DNA of 64,000 nucleotides from Peptococcaceae bacterium UBA7702 (GTDB taxonomy: Bacteria > Bacillota > Dehalobacteriia > UBA7702). Each line of letters opens with the position of its first letter. The first letter of the stretch is position 1. Location: assembly GCA_002482535.1 (NCBI GenBank), contig DLGE01000001.1, positions 186,001 through 250,000 on the forward strand. The letters run 5' to 3'. This document shows positions 1-7,935 of the stretch, one piece after another. The notes under the pieces were generated by a model. The model searched no databases, was not told the origin of the DNA, and saw nothing but the letters and a program-made list of their open reading frames with translations. A program made the position numbers and the translations under genes.

Positions 1-2
1 TC

Positions 3-1118
3 AAAAACGAACACGACGCCGCCGTCTTTGACGATACTTTTCGCGCCTATTTCGTTCCCCAGGCCGTAAGGGATCAGCAGATGTCCGATTATATGGATAA
101 AAAACAGGATATGGAAGAGGCCAGGGATGATCTTGTATTTAAGGACAAACCTCTCGATCTGTCGGAAAAAGATCTGGAAACCTATGGCGCTATGAGCGAA
201 GAAGAGCGCCAAAAAATTCGTGATTTTATTCAAAAAACCAATGATGGGGTCAATGTTACCGAATCGCTGAAACCGATTTTGGAGCAATCCGTGAAAAGCG
301 CTTTGCAGAGAAAACGCGATATGATGAGCGGTGAACAACTGGTGCCCATTGAAACCACCGGCGTCGATGAGTGGGACGCCGTCCTTTACGATATGGCGCG
401 AAAGCAAGAGAACAAAGACTTGCTGATGAAAAATATCGCCGATATCAAAGAAGAGGAAATGAAGGAAGCTGTCATCTTGATCCGGCAGTTGGCCCGTCAT
501 CTCGCCACCCGCATCGGCCGCCGCTATAAGAGCAGCTCCGGGCGGCAAATTGTGGATGTGCGCCGTTCCATTCGCAACTCCCTGCGCTATGGCGGCGCTT
601 TGATGGAATTGAAATATAAAAAGAAACGCATTCAAAAGCCGAATATCATTCTGATTACCGATATTTCCGGCTCTATGTTGAAATACAGCGGCTTTTTACT
701 GGAGCTGATGTACGGCCTTTCCGCCGTACTGCCCAATATGAAAGGCTTCGTCTTTGCCGAGCATCTGAATGAACTGAATTTAAAGCACTTCAATATTGAG
801 AATTTCAGCAAAAACGAAGAGATTGGCGACGGCACCAATTTGAATAACTCCCTCTTGGAGTTTTTGGCAGATTATGATATAATCTTAAACAGAAAAACGG
901 TGCTGATCATTTTGAGTGATACCAAAACCGTGCAGTATCTGAAAGCCGCGGACAAGCTGAAATACATCGGCGGTAAGGTAAAAGAGATTCTCTGGCTGAA
1001 CCCCATTGCCGCCGAGGATTGGGACCGTTACGTGCAGACCCTCGCTTTTTTGCCCTATGTATCGATGTTTGAGGCGTCGTCCATTCGTAAACTGACCCGG
1101 GCTTTGAGAAACATTTGA
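3..1118 (+). CDS. VWA-domain (CoxE-like) protein, 5' end missing
   Basis: The frame is open from base 3, so the gene starts before the window; the first internal ATG is at 81. The C-terminal half has the von Willebrand A metal-site motif D-I-S-G-S-M, followed by a beta/alpha fold typical of the CoxE/YehP-type VWA family. The N-terminal half is charged and helical. Family members usually work beside MoxR-type AAA+ ATPases in assembling or activating metalloenzymes, and such a partner would be expected upstream, outside the window. The gene ends in TGA 30 nt before the FmdB-type gene and may be co-transcribed with it. The VWA call is firm; the role is unknown. Confidence 0.8.
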   Translation, partial: KNEHDAAVFDDTFRAYFVPQAVRDQQMSDYMDKKQDMEEARDDLVFKDKPLDLSEKDLETYGAMSEEERQKIRDFIQKTNDGVNVTESLKPILEQSVKSALQRKRDMMSGEQLVPIETTGVDEWDAVLYDMARKQENKDLLMKNIADIKEEEMKEAVILIRQLARHLATRIGRRYKSSSGRQIVDVRRSIRNSLRYGGALMELKYKKKRIQKPNIILITDISGSMLKYSGFLLELMYGLSAVLPNMKGFVFAEHLNELNLKHFNIENFSKNEEIGDGTNLNNSLLEFLADYDIILNRKTVLIILSDTKTVQYLKAADKLKYIGGKVKEILWLNPIAAEDWDRYVQTLAFLPYVSMFEASSIRKLTRALRNI

Positions 1119-1150
1119 GAATCGTTGAGAATAGTTGAGGAGGAACTGTG

Positions 1151-1363
1151 ATGCCCAAATATAGTTTTAAATGTACAAAATGTGAAGAAGAGTTTACCGT
1201 AAATTGTAAATATGAAGAAAAATGGGACACGAAATGTCCCAAATGTAACGGAACCGAAAAAAAAGAAGTATTTAAACCCTTGGGTTACGGCCGCGCCCAG
1301 TCGATAACGGAGCGGATGGGCATCGAAGTGCCGCCTCCGGGTCATCATTTCGGAGAAAAATAA
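1151..1363 (+). CDS. FmdB-family putative regulatory zinc-ribbon protein
   Basis: A 70-residue protein beginning MPKYSFKC. It has two CxxC knuckles (C-T-K-C near residue 9 and C-P-K-C near residue 29), the pattern of the FmdB/CxxC_CxxC_SSSS family. The C-terminal tail is short and polar. ATG 1151 is preferred over the adjacent GTG 1148 because GAGGAGGAAC ends about 6 nt before it. FmdB was named for an association with formamide/amide metabolism, but the biochemical role of the family is unclear. Zinc binding is inferred from the cysteines. Confidence 0.8.
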   Translation: MPKYSFKCTKCEEEFTVNCKYEEKWDTKCPKCNGTEKKEVFKPLGYGRAQSITERMGIEVPPPGHHFGEK

Positions 1364-1490
1364 ATAACGCTTCAGGCTGCCCATAAGGCCAAACTTTCTC
1401 AGGGGAAGGATGGGACGAGGAGCGTTGTCTTCCCGTCCAGGTACTTTAATCCCCGTTGGCGGCAACGCCGTCACCGCATCAGCATGACGT

Positions 1491-1512
1491 GAAAGTGGCG
1501 AGGCCATTTTTT
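1491..1512 (+). terminator. Intrinsic terminator
   Basis: GAAAGTGGC / GCCATTTTTT forms an 8-bp stem with a GAG loop and runs into six T residues. It closes either the VWA-fmdB unit or a short transcript from the GC-rich 1370-1490 stretch. Confidence 0.6.
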
Positions 1513-1543
1513 GACAAGCTGACGCTTTTTCCCTTTTGCCGTA

Positions 1544-1572
1544 TTGACAGAAGGGGATCTTTCTTTTATGAT
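1544..1572 (+). promoter_or_regulatory. Sigma-A type promoter
   Basis: TTGACA (1544-1549) and TATGAT (1567-1572) are separated by exactly 17 bp. The predicted start near 1579 gives a leader of about 40 nt to the gene at 1620. Confidence 0.75.
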
Positions 1573-1619
1573 TGATCATATCAATCTATTTTTATTTCAT
1601 TTGTTTTGGAGGTTTTTTC

Positions 1620-2378
1620 ATGTTTATTGAAAATTTGCGTCACGTGAAAAATAAAAGACGCATCCTGATCGGTGTCCTCATGGGGTTGATTGTAATCAGT
1701 CTTCTTCTTACCTTTGCTAACTTCGGCGGCAGTCTCAATGTTTCCGCCAATGCGTCTTCAAATTATCTTGCTGAGGCGGAAGCCACCGCGGACAGTGCCG
1801 CAGCCTCCGCAAAAGCTGCCGGTGACGATATAGAAGCCCAGGGTACGGCAGCTTCCGCTTACCTTTCTTTGGCTGTATACCAAGAGTTGTTTTTGGAAGA
1901 CAGCAACAAAAGCTATGAAAAGGCTTTAAAATACGGTCAGGCCATGGTCACCGCCTGCGCCAAAGCGGAGGAACCGGATTACGAAACAGCCTACGGATAT
2001 GAATTTTCCGCTTACCAGGGACTTGCCGATGCCGACGGCCTGAGCGCTGCCTTCCATGAAAGCCTTAACAACGTTACGATCAGCCAAAGCTATCTCGATT
2101 CCTACTACAGCGCCATGAGCACCTTGGGCGCCAACGATCAGTTTGTTACCGATATGGAATCTGTGACAGATATCCTCAACAAGCAAGCGGCGAAAGAAGA
2201 AACCGCCGGCGGTGAGGAAGCCGCGGCAAACGAGGAAGATAAAGACAGCGAAGACGAAGACAGTGAAGAAGGCGAGGATGCGGCTACAGAAGCGGTTTCC
2301 GCTTCCGATCTCATCACCTATGTGGCCAATTTGGTGAGCCAGGCCACGGCCAGCACTACGGATACAACAGAAAATTAA
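1620..2378 (+). CDS. Acidic, Ala-rich protein with N-terminal membrane anchor, unknown function
   Basis: A 252-residue protein. The start ATG 1620 follows TTGGAGG at 1607-1613; an in-frame upstream ATG would lie inside the promoter and is rejected. Residues about 12-35 form one hydrophobic segment after a basic K/R stretch, so the rest is predicted to be extracytoplasmic. The middle is helical and alanine-rich, possibly with TPR-like repeats. The C-terminal 60 residues are a low-complexity Glu/Asp stretch followed by a Ser/Thr/Ala tail. I recognise no family. It has its own promoter and terminator, so it is monocistronic. Confidence 0.7.
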   Translation: MFIENLRHVKNKRRILIGVLMGLIVISLLLTFANFGGSLNVSANASSNYLAEAEATADSAAASAKAAGDDIEAQGTAASAYLSLAVYQELFLEDSNKSYEKALKYGQAMVTACAKAEEPDYETAYGYEFSAYQGLADADGLSAAFHESLNNVTISQSYLDSYYSAMSTLGANDQFVTDMESVTDILNKQAAKEETAGGEEAAANEEDKDSEDEDSEEGEDAATEAVSASDLITYVANLVSQATASTTDTTEN

Positions 2379-2432
2379 ACCTTGGTAATATTGATGAAAA
2401 GGGAAAAGGCTTTCCCCTGAAGGCCTAAATAA

Positions 2433-2472
2433 AAAAGCTAACTTCTTGAAATAAGAAGTTAGCTTTTCCTTT
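2433..2472 (+). terminator. Strong bidirectional-looking terminator
   Basis: AAAGCTAACTTCTT and AAGAAGTTAGCTTTT form a perfect stem of about 14 bp around GAAAT, with A and T runs on its two sides. Confidence 0.85.
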
Positions 2473-2604
2473 ATATAGTGTCGGGAAATTTATTGAGCAG
2501 TAGAAGTTAGAAAATGATTTTATGCGCTTTTTACACATGGCAAAATGAGGGGGATGCTATCATAAATATTATTATGAGATAAGAAATCTTTTGAAGGAGT
2601 CTTT

Positions 2605-3183
2605 ATGGCTGACAGTGTTTTTGCTTTTCTTGGGGATTTACCCTTAAACTGGATCGTTTTTTTTGCATCGGCGATTCCCTTAACCGAACTGCGGGCTGCC
2701 ATCCCTTTCGGCATTGCCGGCGGTATGGCGCCCCTTGACGCCTGGTTTTGGGGAGTTCTCGGTAATTTGCTGCCGATTCCCTTTATCCTGTTTATGTGGC
2801 CGCTGATCTACAAAATATGTGATCGGCTGCCCTTTACTCGCTGCATATTGCACCGCTTCGTCGATAAAGCCAGGGAAAAGGGGCAGACCATTGAAAAACA
2901 GGGTGCCATTGGGCTTGCTCTTTTTGTCGGCATTCCGCTGCCGGTAACCGGGGTGTGGACCGGCTCTTTGATCAGTTTCATGCTGAATTTGAAACCGCTG
3001 AAAGCCACCGCCGCGCTGACCTTAGGCGCTATGATTGCCGGCGCCTTCATGACTTTGCTTTCCCTAAGCTTCGTTGATTTGGCCGGTTCCTTCGGCCTTT
3101 TGACCATTTTGGTGATCGCCTTACCGTTGACTGTGGCGGTTTATGTGATTTACCGTGTTTTTTCAAAAAGGAAACGGTGTTGA
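2605..3183 (+). CDS. Small multidrug-export family membrane protein (COG2426-like)
   Basis: A 192-residue integral membrane protein with four to five hydrophobic segments. It has the family pattern PLTELRAAIPFGI near residue 25, followed by a G-I-P-L-P-V-T-G-V-W-T-G loop near residue 110, both typical of the Sm_multidrug_ex family (PF06695). ATG 2605 follows GAAGGAGT. Despite the family name, transport function is poorly established; membrane location and family are well supported. It stands alone between a terminator and the long leader of the dcw cluster. Confidence 0.8.
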   Translation: MADSVFAFLGDLPLNWIVFFASAIPLTELRAAIPFGIAGGMAPLDAWFWGVLGNLLPIPFILFMWPLIYKICDRLPFTRCILHRFVDKAREKGQTIEKQGAIGLALFVGIPLPVTGVWTGSLISFMLNLKPLKATAALTLGAMIAGAFMTLLSLSFVDLAGSFGLLTILVIALPLTVAVYVIYRVFSKRKRC

Positions 3184-3321
3184 TCTGTTGGAACGTCTTC
3201 ACAGGACAACGTTTTTTTGCTGAAAATAACGTGGTTTTATAAAACGTGGCCTTGATCCGCCCAAGGACGGAAGCAATGATGTTGATTTTTCAAAAAAATT
3301 TAAATTTTTTTAAAAAAGCTC

Positions 3322-3350
3322 TTTACAAATTTATTTTTATGGTTTACTAT
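3322..3350 (+). promoter_or_regulatory. Promoter of the mraZ/dcw operon
   Basis: TTTACA (3322-3327) and TACTAT (3345-3350) are 17 bp apart. The MraZ-box array begins 9 bp after the -10. The predicted start lies about 420 nt before mraZ, so the message has a long leader. Confidence 0.7.
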
Positions 3351-3358
3351 ATAGAAAA

Positions 3359-3393
3359 GTGGTTAAAAGTTGCAAAAAGTGGTAAGAAGTGGG
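3359..3393 (+). promoter_or_regulatory. MraZ operator: four direct repeats
   Basis: GTGG (3359), GTTG (3369), GTGG (3379) and GTGGG (3389) recur with an exact 10-bp period immediately downstream of the promoter. Known MraZ operators are three or four GTGGG-type repeats spaced 10 bp apart, bound by the MraZ ring. Here the position over the transcription start predicts autorepression. Confidence 0.75.
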
Positions 3394-3775
3394 AAGAAAT
3401 CAGGAACACTTAGAACATTTCTATTGTAACACACATTTTCAATGAGAGATAAAAGCTTTAAGAGCAAAACTTAAGAAAAAAAGAAAAAAGAAAAAACTGC
3501 ACCCCACAACAGACCGGGGGAAACCCCATTCCCGTTTAAAAAATGTAGAAATGTAAAAGCGGGAAAAATAGAAACGACATAATTTTTGGAACTGCCAATT
3601 GCTCCAAATTGCTCCTAAAAGAGAAAGTGAAAAACTGCAAAGCCGTTGATCGAAAAAGAACAGACAGCAAAGTACAACGGCTGAAAGAACTGCAAGGGAG
3701 GAGCTACCCGAGGTTCCGCCCTTGCCTGCCCGTCTATGAAGAAAGGGCAGGATTTTTTTCGGAAGGAGGGATACC
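3394..3775 (+). other. Long untranslated leader of mraZ
   Basis: About 380 nt with no convincing gene: an A-rich stretch (3470-3505), a GGGGG/CCCC-bearing segment near 3515-3535, and the stem GCAAGGG (3692-3698)/CCCTTGC (3719-3725), whose last base is shared with the following terminator-like hairpin. A 74-codon frame starting at 3609 overlaps mraZ out of frame and looks spurious. Confidence 0.5.
3725..3759 (+). terminator. Terminator-like hairpin in the mraZ leader (possible attenuator)
   Basis: CCTGCCC (3725-3731) pairs with GGGCAGG (3745-3751), followed by A and seven T residues. It lies only 16 nt before the mraZ GTG, so it would stop transcripts coming from the upstream promoter unless read through. 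Confidence 0.6.
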
Positions 3776-4222
3776 GTGGCTTCCCGATTTAGAGGTGAAT
3801 ATCATCATACCATCGATAAGAAGGGGCGTATGAGTATCCCTGCCAAATTTCGAGACGGTTTGGGAGAACATTTTATGTTTTCCAAAGGACCTGATCAATG
3901 CCTTTACGCCTATCCCATGGAAGAATGGGAGCGGATAGAAGAGCGCATTGAAAACAGCGAAGTTTTTTCCAAAGCCCAGTATAGGGCTTTTGTGCGTAAT
4001 TTTTTCTCCTCCGCCGACGAGGGGGAAACCGACGCCATGGGCCGGGTTCTCGTGCCGCCGACCCTGAGAGAATACGCCGGACTCACCGATAAAATGGATG
4101 TTACCGTCATCGGCGTGGCCAACCGAGTGGAAATTTGGGCCGCTGAAAAATGGAGCGCTTACTGTGACGATAACGCAGAATCGATGGATGTCAGCGAAGG
4201 TATGGAAATATTTGATATTTGA
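3776..4222 (+). CDS. mraZ: Transcriptional regulator MraZ
   Basis: A 148-residue protein with two SpoVT/AbrB-like repeats carrying the MraZ signatures: D-K-K-G-R-M-S-I-P-A-K-F-R near residue 14 and D-A-M-G-R-V-L-V-P-P near residue 84. Length is normal for the family. The GTG start at 3776 is 5 nt after the strong GGAAGGAGGG site. MraZ binds DNA upstream of its own gene and represses the dcw operon in other bacteria; matching repeats are present at 3359-3393. It is first in an operon with rsmH 34 nt downstream. Confidence 0.95.
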   Translation: MASRFRGEYHHTIDKKGRMSIPAKFRDGLGEHFMFSKGPDQCLYAYPMEEWERIEERIENSEVFSKAQYRAFVRNFFSSADEGETDAMGRVLVPPTLREYAGLTDKMDVTVIGVANRVEIWAAEKWSAYCDDNAESMDVSEGMEIFDI

Positions 4223-4256
4223 GAAAAGATGATTTCCGGAAAGTCAAGGAGATACT

Positions 4257-5195
4257 ATGAGTCAGTTTTTGCATCAGCCGGTATTGCTTCGTGAGACCAT
4301 AGGGGAACTTGTCACCAAAAAAGACGGAATTTATGTCGATTGCACCATGGGCGGAGGCGGCCATAGCGAAGCAATTCTCTTGAGCGGGCCTGAAACGAGG
4401 GTCATCGGCATCGATCAGGATATGGAAGCGATTAAAGCTTCGTCAAAACGGCTCGCACCTTATGGTGGGCGGGCTATTTTTGTTTGGGATAACTTTTGCA
4501 ATTTAGAGAAGATTTTGTCGAAACTGAATGTTCCCAAGGTTGACGGTGTGTTGATGGATCTCGGCATCTCTTCTCCCCAGCTGGACCAGGCAGAGCGGGG
4601 GTTTTCCTATCAGCAGGACGCGGCCCTTGATATGCGCATGAACCGGGATGGCAAAACATTGACGGCAGAGGATCTCGTGAACAATCTTCCCGAAGAAGAG
4701 TTATCGCAGCTGATTTACCGCTATGGAGAAGAGCGCTGGGCGAAACGGATTGCCGCCTTCATCAAGGAACGCAGAGAAAAACAGCCCATTGAGACCACCG
4801 GCGAACTGGTGGAGATCATCAAAGCCGCCATTCCCAAAAAGGTTCGGGAAGAAGGGCACCATCCGGCGAAAAAGACCTTTCAAGCCCTGAGAATCGCCGT
4901 CAACAACGAATTGCAGATCATCGCGCCCACCATGGAAGTGGCCGCCCGTCACCTGAACCCCGGCGGAATCTTGGCGGTGATCAGTTTTCATTCCCTGGAA
5001 GACCGCATTGTCAAGGAAACCATGAAGTATTTGGCTGCAGACTGTATCTGTCCGCCGTCACAGGTGATTTGTACCTGCAACAAAGAACGGCTGATGAAAA
5101 TTACCGTGAGAAAACCGATTACGGCAGGAGAAGCGGAATTGGCAGAGAACCCCAGAGCCCGCAGCGCGAAATTGCGGGTCGGTATGAGAATTTGA
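4257..5195 (+). CDS. rsmH: 16S rRNA (cytosine1402-N4)-methyltransferase RsmH
   Basis: A 312-residue SAM-dependent methyltransferase that modifies C1402 of 16S rRNA in the cytoplasm. The SAM-binding loop D-C-T-M-G-G-G-G-H-S lies near residue 28. Also present are the family segments GERGFSYQ-like (A-E-R-G-F-S-Y-Q), F-Q-A-L-R-I-A-V-N-N-E-L and I-S-F-H-S-L-E-D-R-I-V-K. Length is typical. ATG 4257 follows AAGGAG. It sits in its canonical place between mraZ and ftsL. Confidence 0.96.
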   Translation: MSQFLHQPVLLRETIGELVTKKDGIYVDCTMGGGGHSEAILLSGPETRVIGIDQDMEAIKASSKRLAPYGGRAIFVWDNFCNLEKILSKLNVPKVDGVLMDLGISSPQLDQAERGFSYQQDAALDMRMNRDGKTLTAEDLVNNLPEEELSQLIYRYGEERWAKRIAAFIKERREKQPIETTGELVEIIKAAIPKKVREEGHHPAKKTFQALRIAVNNELQIIAPTMEVAARHLNPGGILAVISFHSLEDRIVKETMKYLAADCICPPSQVICTCNKERLMKITVRKPITAGEAELAENPRARSAKLRVGMRI

Positions 5196-5201
5196 CGGCA
5201 G

Positions 5202-5594
5202 GTGAGGCATACGAAAAAAAGATCGTCGTTGGCCATGATCGCGCGGCCCCTGTTTTTGATGCTGCTGACGCTGATCCTGGCGGTAGGCTATATTTATTGT
5301 GACGCTTTGATGCAGGCAAAAGGCAGAGATCTGACGAATCTGAAAAACCAAACGGCAGCAGTGGAAAGAGAAAATGCCGCTTTGAAAACGGAAATCGCGA
5401 AACTCTCCTCGGCGCAGCGCATCGAAGAGGTGGCTCGCAGGGAACTCGGCATGGTCCAGGCAGGAGAGGCGGACATCGTTTACTATACGGCGGCAAAAGC
5501 TACCTCGGATTCCCCTGATTCAACAGAAAAAACAAAAAGCGCCGAAGGTTACGGCATCTTCTCTGTGTTCAAGCGCCTTTTCCCCGGGTCGTAA
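5202..5594 (+). CDS. ftsL: Cell division protein FtsL
   Basis: A 130-residue bitopic membrane protein: short basic N-terminus, one transmembrane segment (about residues 13-30), then a coiled coil rich in K/E/A heptads (about 40-75) ending in the motif V-A-R-R-E-L-G-M. FtsL/DivIC proteins scaffold the septal FtsQLB (DivIB-FtsL-DivIC) complex. Start is GTG 5202, 6 nt after rsmH; the ribosome site (GGCAGG) is weak, and ATG 5235 is an alternative that would shorten the cytoplasmic tail. Sequence is poorly conserved, so the call rests on topology and position. Confidence 0.85.
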   Translation: MRHTKKRSSLAMIARPLFLMLLTLILAVGYIYCDALMQAKGRDLTNLKNQTAAVERENAALKTEIAKLSSAQRIEEVARRELGMVQAGEADIVYYTAAKATSDSPDSTEKTKSAEGYGIFSVFKRLFPGS

Positions 5595-5628
5595 AACAGG
5601 GAAAAGCAGCGGCAGAAAACAAGATTTC

Positions 5629-5682
5629 AAAATGCGGCGGGAATTTATAAAAGTTTTTATGTATTCCGGCGGCATTTTGTTG
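5629..5682 (+). terminator. Imperfect hairpin before pbpB (weak terminator) with an overlapping -10-like box
   Basis: AAAATGCGGCGGGAAT (5629-5644) and ATTCCGGCGGCATTTT (5663-5678) pair at 14 of 16 positions across an A/T-rich loop, followed by GTTG. TATAAT at 5683-5688 just after it could be a -10 for pbpB, but no good -35 is visible. Confidence 0.4.
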
Positions 5683-5755
5683 TATAATTAAATAGTATGT
5701 GCAGACAAGAGGAAACCGTTTTGTTCAAATGACAGCGTAAGGCAGGTGGAACATC

Positions 5756-7918
5756 GTGGAACAAAACAAAAACAGTAGAGTTTCCTTGCGCCTGAGGAAA
5801 CGAACGACGCTGATTTTTTTATTATTCAGCTTGCTATTTTTCGCTGTTTTTTTCCGTCTTTTTTATCTCCAGGTTTTCGCTGCTGATGATTTGGCGGAAA
5901 AAGGAAAAGACCAGCAAATGAGAGAAGTCCCGGTGGAAGCGGGACGCGGCACGATATATGACAGAAACGGCAATATCCTCGCCGTTAGCGTTTCCGTGGA
6001 TTCTATTTATGCTTCCCCCACGGAGATTGACAGCGAAGAAGCCCCGGATATCGCGGCGACCCTCAGTGAAATCCTCGGACTTGACAAAGAAACCGTGCTC
6101 GGTAAATTGACTTCGGGAAGAGCCTTTGAATGGATTAAAAGAAAAGTGGACGAGGAAACGGCCTTTCAAGTGAAGAATGCCGGCCTTACCGGGATCGGCC
6201 TGACCACGGAGACGAAAAGAAACTATCCCAATGATATCCTTGCCTGTCACGCCCTGGGTTTTGTGGGCATCGATAATCAGGGGTTAGAGGGTTTGGAGGC
6301 CATGGAGGATACGACCCTCACCGGCGAAGACGGCTATATTTTAGCCCAGTACGACAGCCATGGCCAGGAGATTGCCGGCTCCAATCAAACCTATGTGGAA
6401 CCGACGGCAGGCAGCTCTCTGGTGCTGACCATCGATGAAAATATCCAGTATTTTTGCGAGCGGGAATTGGACGCTTTGATGAGCGGCAGTGTCAATCCGA
6501 AGGGAGCCACGGCCATTGTCATGGATCCCGATACCGGGGAAATCTTAGCCCTCGCCGTGCGCCCCGGTTATGACCCCAACCATTACGGCGATTATGAAGC
6601 AGCCCTTTGGCGCAATACGGCAGTCAGCGATTTCTACGAACCCGGCAGTGTCGCGAAGATCATGACCATCAGCGCAGCCCTGGAAGAGGGTGTCGTCGAT
6701 GAAGACGATCGGTTTTACGACCCCGGCTATATCATGGTCGGCAAGGTCAAAATACGCTGTTGGTCGCGGACGCCCCACGGCAGCGAGACCTTTGTGGAGG
6801 TGGCGCAGAATTCTTGTAATCCCGCCTTTGTCCAGGTAGGACAGCGCATCGACGCCAGTGATTCCCGCACTTTTTACCGTTATTTGAAGAGCTTTGGCAT
6901 TGGCCAGCTGACCGGAATCTCCCTGCCGGGAGAAAGCGCCGGCAGCTTGCAAAAGCTGGATGAGGTAGAAGAGGTTAACGCTGTCGATGTGGCCAATATG
7001 TACATTGGCCAGGGCTACGGTTTGACGGCGATACAGCTAATCAGTGCGGTGTCCGCCGCGGTGAACGGCGGCATTCTAAGGGAACCGCAGCTGGTGAAAT
7101 CCGTTTTGGACAGCGACGGTAATATCATGGAAGAAACAGGATCGAAAGAGGTACGCCGTGTGATCAGCGAGAAAACCTCGGAAAGAGTTTGTAATATATT
7201 GGAAAACGTGGTCGCCAACGGTACCGGCAACAAAGCTTATATCGAAGGGTACCGGGTTGGCGGTAAAACCGGGACGGCGCAAAAATTTGTGAACGGTACT
7301 TACTCGTCCTCAAAATACGTCGCCTCGTTTATCGGCGCGGCTCCCATGGATGATCCGGAAATTGTCTGCCTCGTCGTCATTGACGAACCCGGCAGCTATC
7401 CCATATACGGCGGTACCATCGCAGCACCGGTCTGTAAACGAATTATGGAAGATACCCTCGTCTATCTCGGCGTGGAACCCCAAGTCTCCGAGGCCGACGA
7501 AAAAGGGGAAGACGAGGAAAAACCGGAAACCGTGATGGTTCCCTCGGTAACGGGACTTTCTGCGGAAGAAGCCGCCTCTTTGCTGGAAGAAGCCAACCTG
7601 AAAACGCGAGTGACAGGCAGCGGCGATAAAGTCGTGGCTCAGACCCCGGCGGTTTTAGAAGAGGTGACAGAAGGCAGTACCGTTGTGATTACCTTGGGAA
7701 GCAGCAAAGAAACTTCGGTGATTTTACCGGACTTTACCGGCAAACGGCTTTTGGAAGCCGGACTCATTGCCGACGCCCTTGGCCTTGTCTTTGTCTATGA
7801 AGGAAGCGGCGAAGCCGTATCCCAGGACCCAGCGGCAGGCAGCGCCGTACAGCGCGGTGATGTGGTCACCGTGACATTCAAAAACAAAACGGGTGAAGAG
7901 GTTACCTTGAGCCCCTGA
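5756..7918 (+). CDS. Class B penicillin-binding protein with PASTA domains (FtsI/SpoVD type)
   Basis: A 720-residue septal transpeptidase. It has an N-terminal membrane anchor (about residues 18-40), a PBP dimerisation domain (to about 230), and a transpeptidase domain with S298-V-A-K301, S353-C-N355 and K504-T-G. Two C-terminal PASTA repeats follow (about 590-650 and 655-715), after a charged linker. It crosslinks peptidoglycan at the septum. SpoVD and PBP2b-like proteins share this architecture, so a division rather than sporulation role is inferred from its place between ftsL and murE. GTG 5756 follows GGCAGGTGG. Confidence 0.93.
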   Translation: MEQNKNSRVSLRLRKRTTLIFLLFSLLFFAVFFRLFYLQVFAADDLAEKGKDQQMREVPVEAGRGTIYDRNGNILAVSVSVDSIYASPTEIDSEEAPDIAATLSEILGLDKETVLGKLTSGRAFEWIKRKVDEETAFQVKNAGLTGIGLTTETKRNYPNDILACHALGFVGIDNQGLEGLEAMEDTTLTGEDGYILAQYDSHGQEIAGSNQTYVEPTAGSSLVLTIDENIQYFCERELDALMSGSVNPKGATAIVMDPDTGEILALAVRPGYDPNHYGDYEAALWRNTAVSDFYEPGSVAKIMTISAALEEGVVDEDDRFYDPGYIMVGKVKIRCWSRTPHGSETFVEVAQNSCNPAFVQVGQRIDASDSRTFYRYLKSFGIGQLTGISLPGESAGSLQKLDEVEEVNAVDVANMYIGQGYGLTAIQLISAVSAAVNGGILREPQLVKSVLDSDGNIMEETGSKEVRRVISEKTSERVCNILENVVANGTGNKAYIEGYRVGGKTGTAQKFVNGTYSSSKYVASFIGAAPMDDPEIVCLVVIDEPGSYPIYGGTIAAPVCKRIMEDTLVYLGVEPQVSEADEKGEDEEKPETVMVPSVTGLSAEEAASLLEEANLKTRVTGSGDKVVAQTPAVLEEVTEGSTVVITLGSSKETSVILPDFTGKRLLEAGLIADALGLVFVYEGSGEAVSQDPAAGSAVQRGDVVTVTFKNKTGEEVTLSP

Positions 7919-7935
7919 TGTAATGGAGGAAAACC

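Noticed and set aside
1055..1579. Minus-strand frame of 174 codons between the VWA and acidic-protein genes
   Set aside because: It overlaps the well-supported fmdB gene, a terminator and a promoter on the other strand.
3609..3833. 74-codon frame overlapping the mraZ start
   Set aside because: No ribosome site, runs through the leader terminator and overlaps mraZ in another frame.
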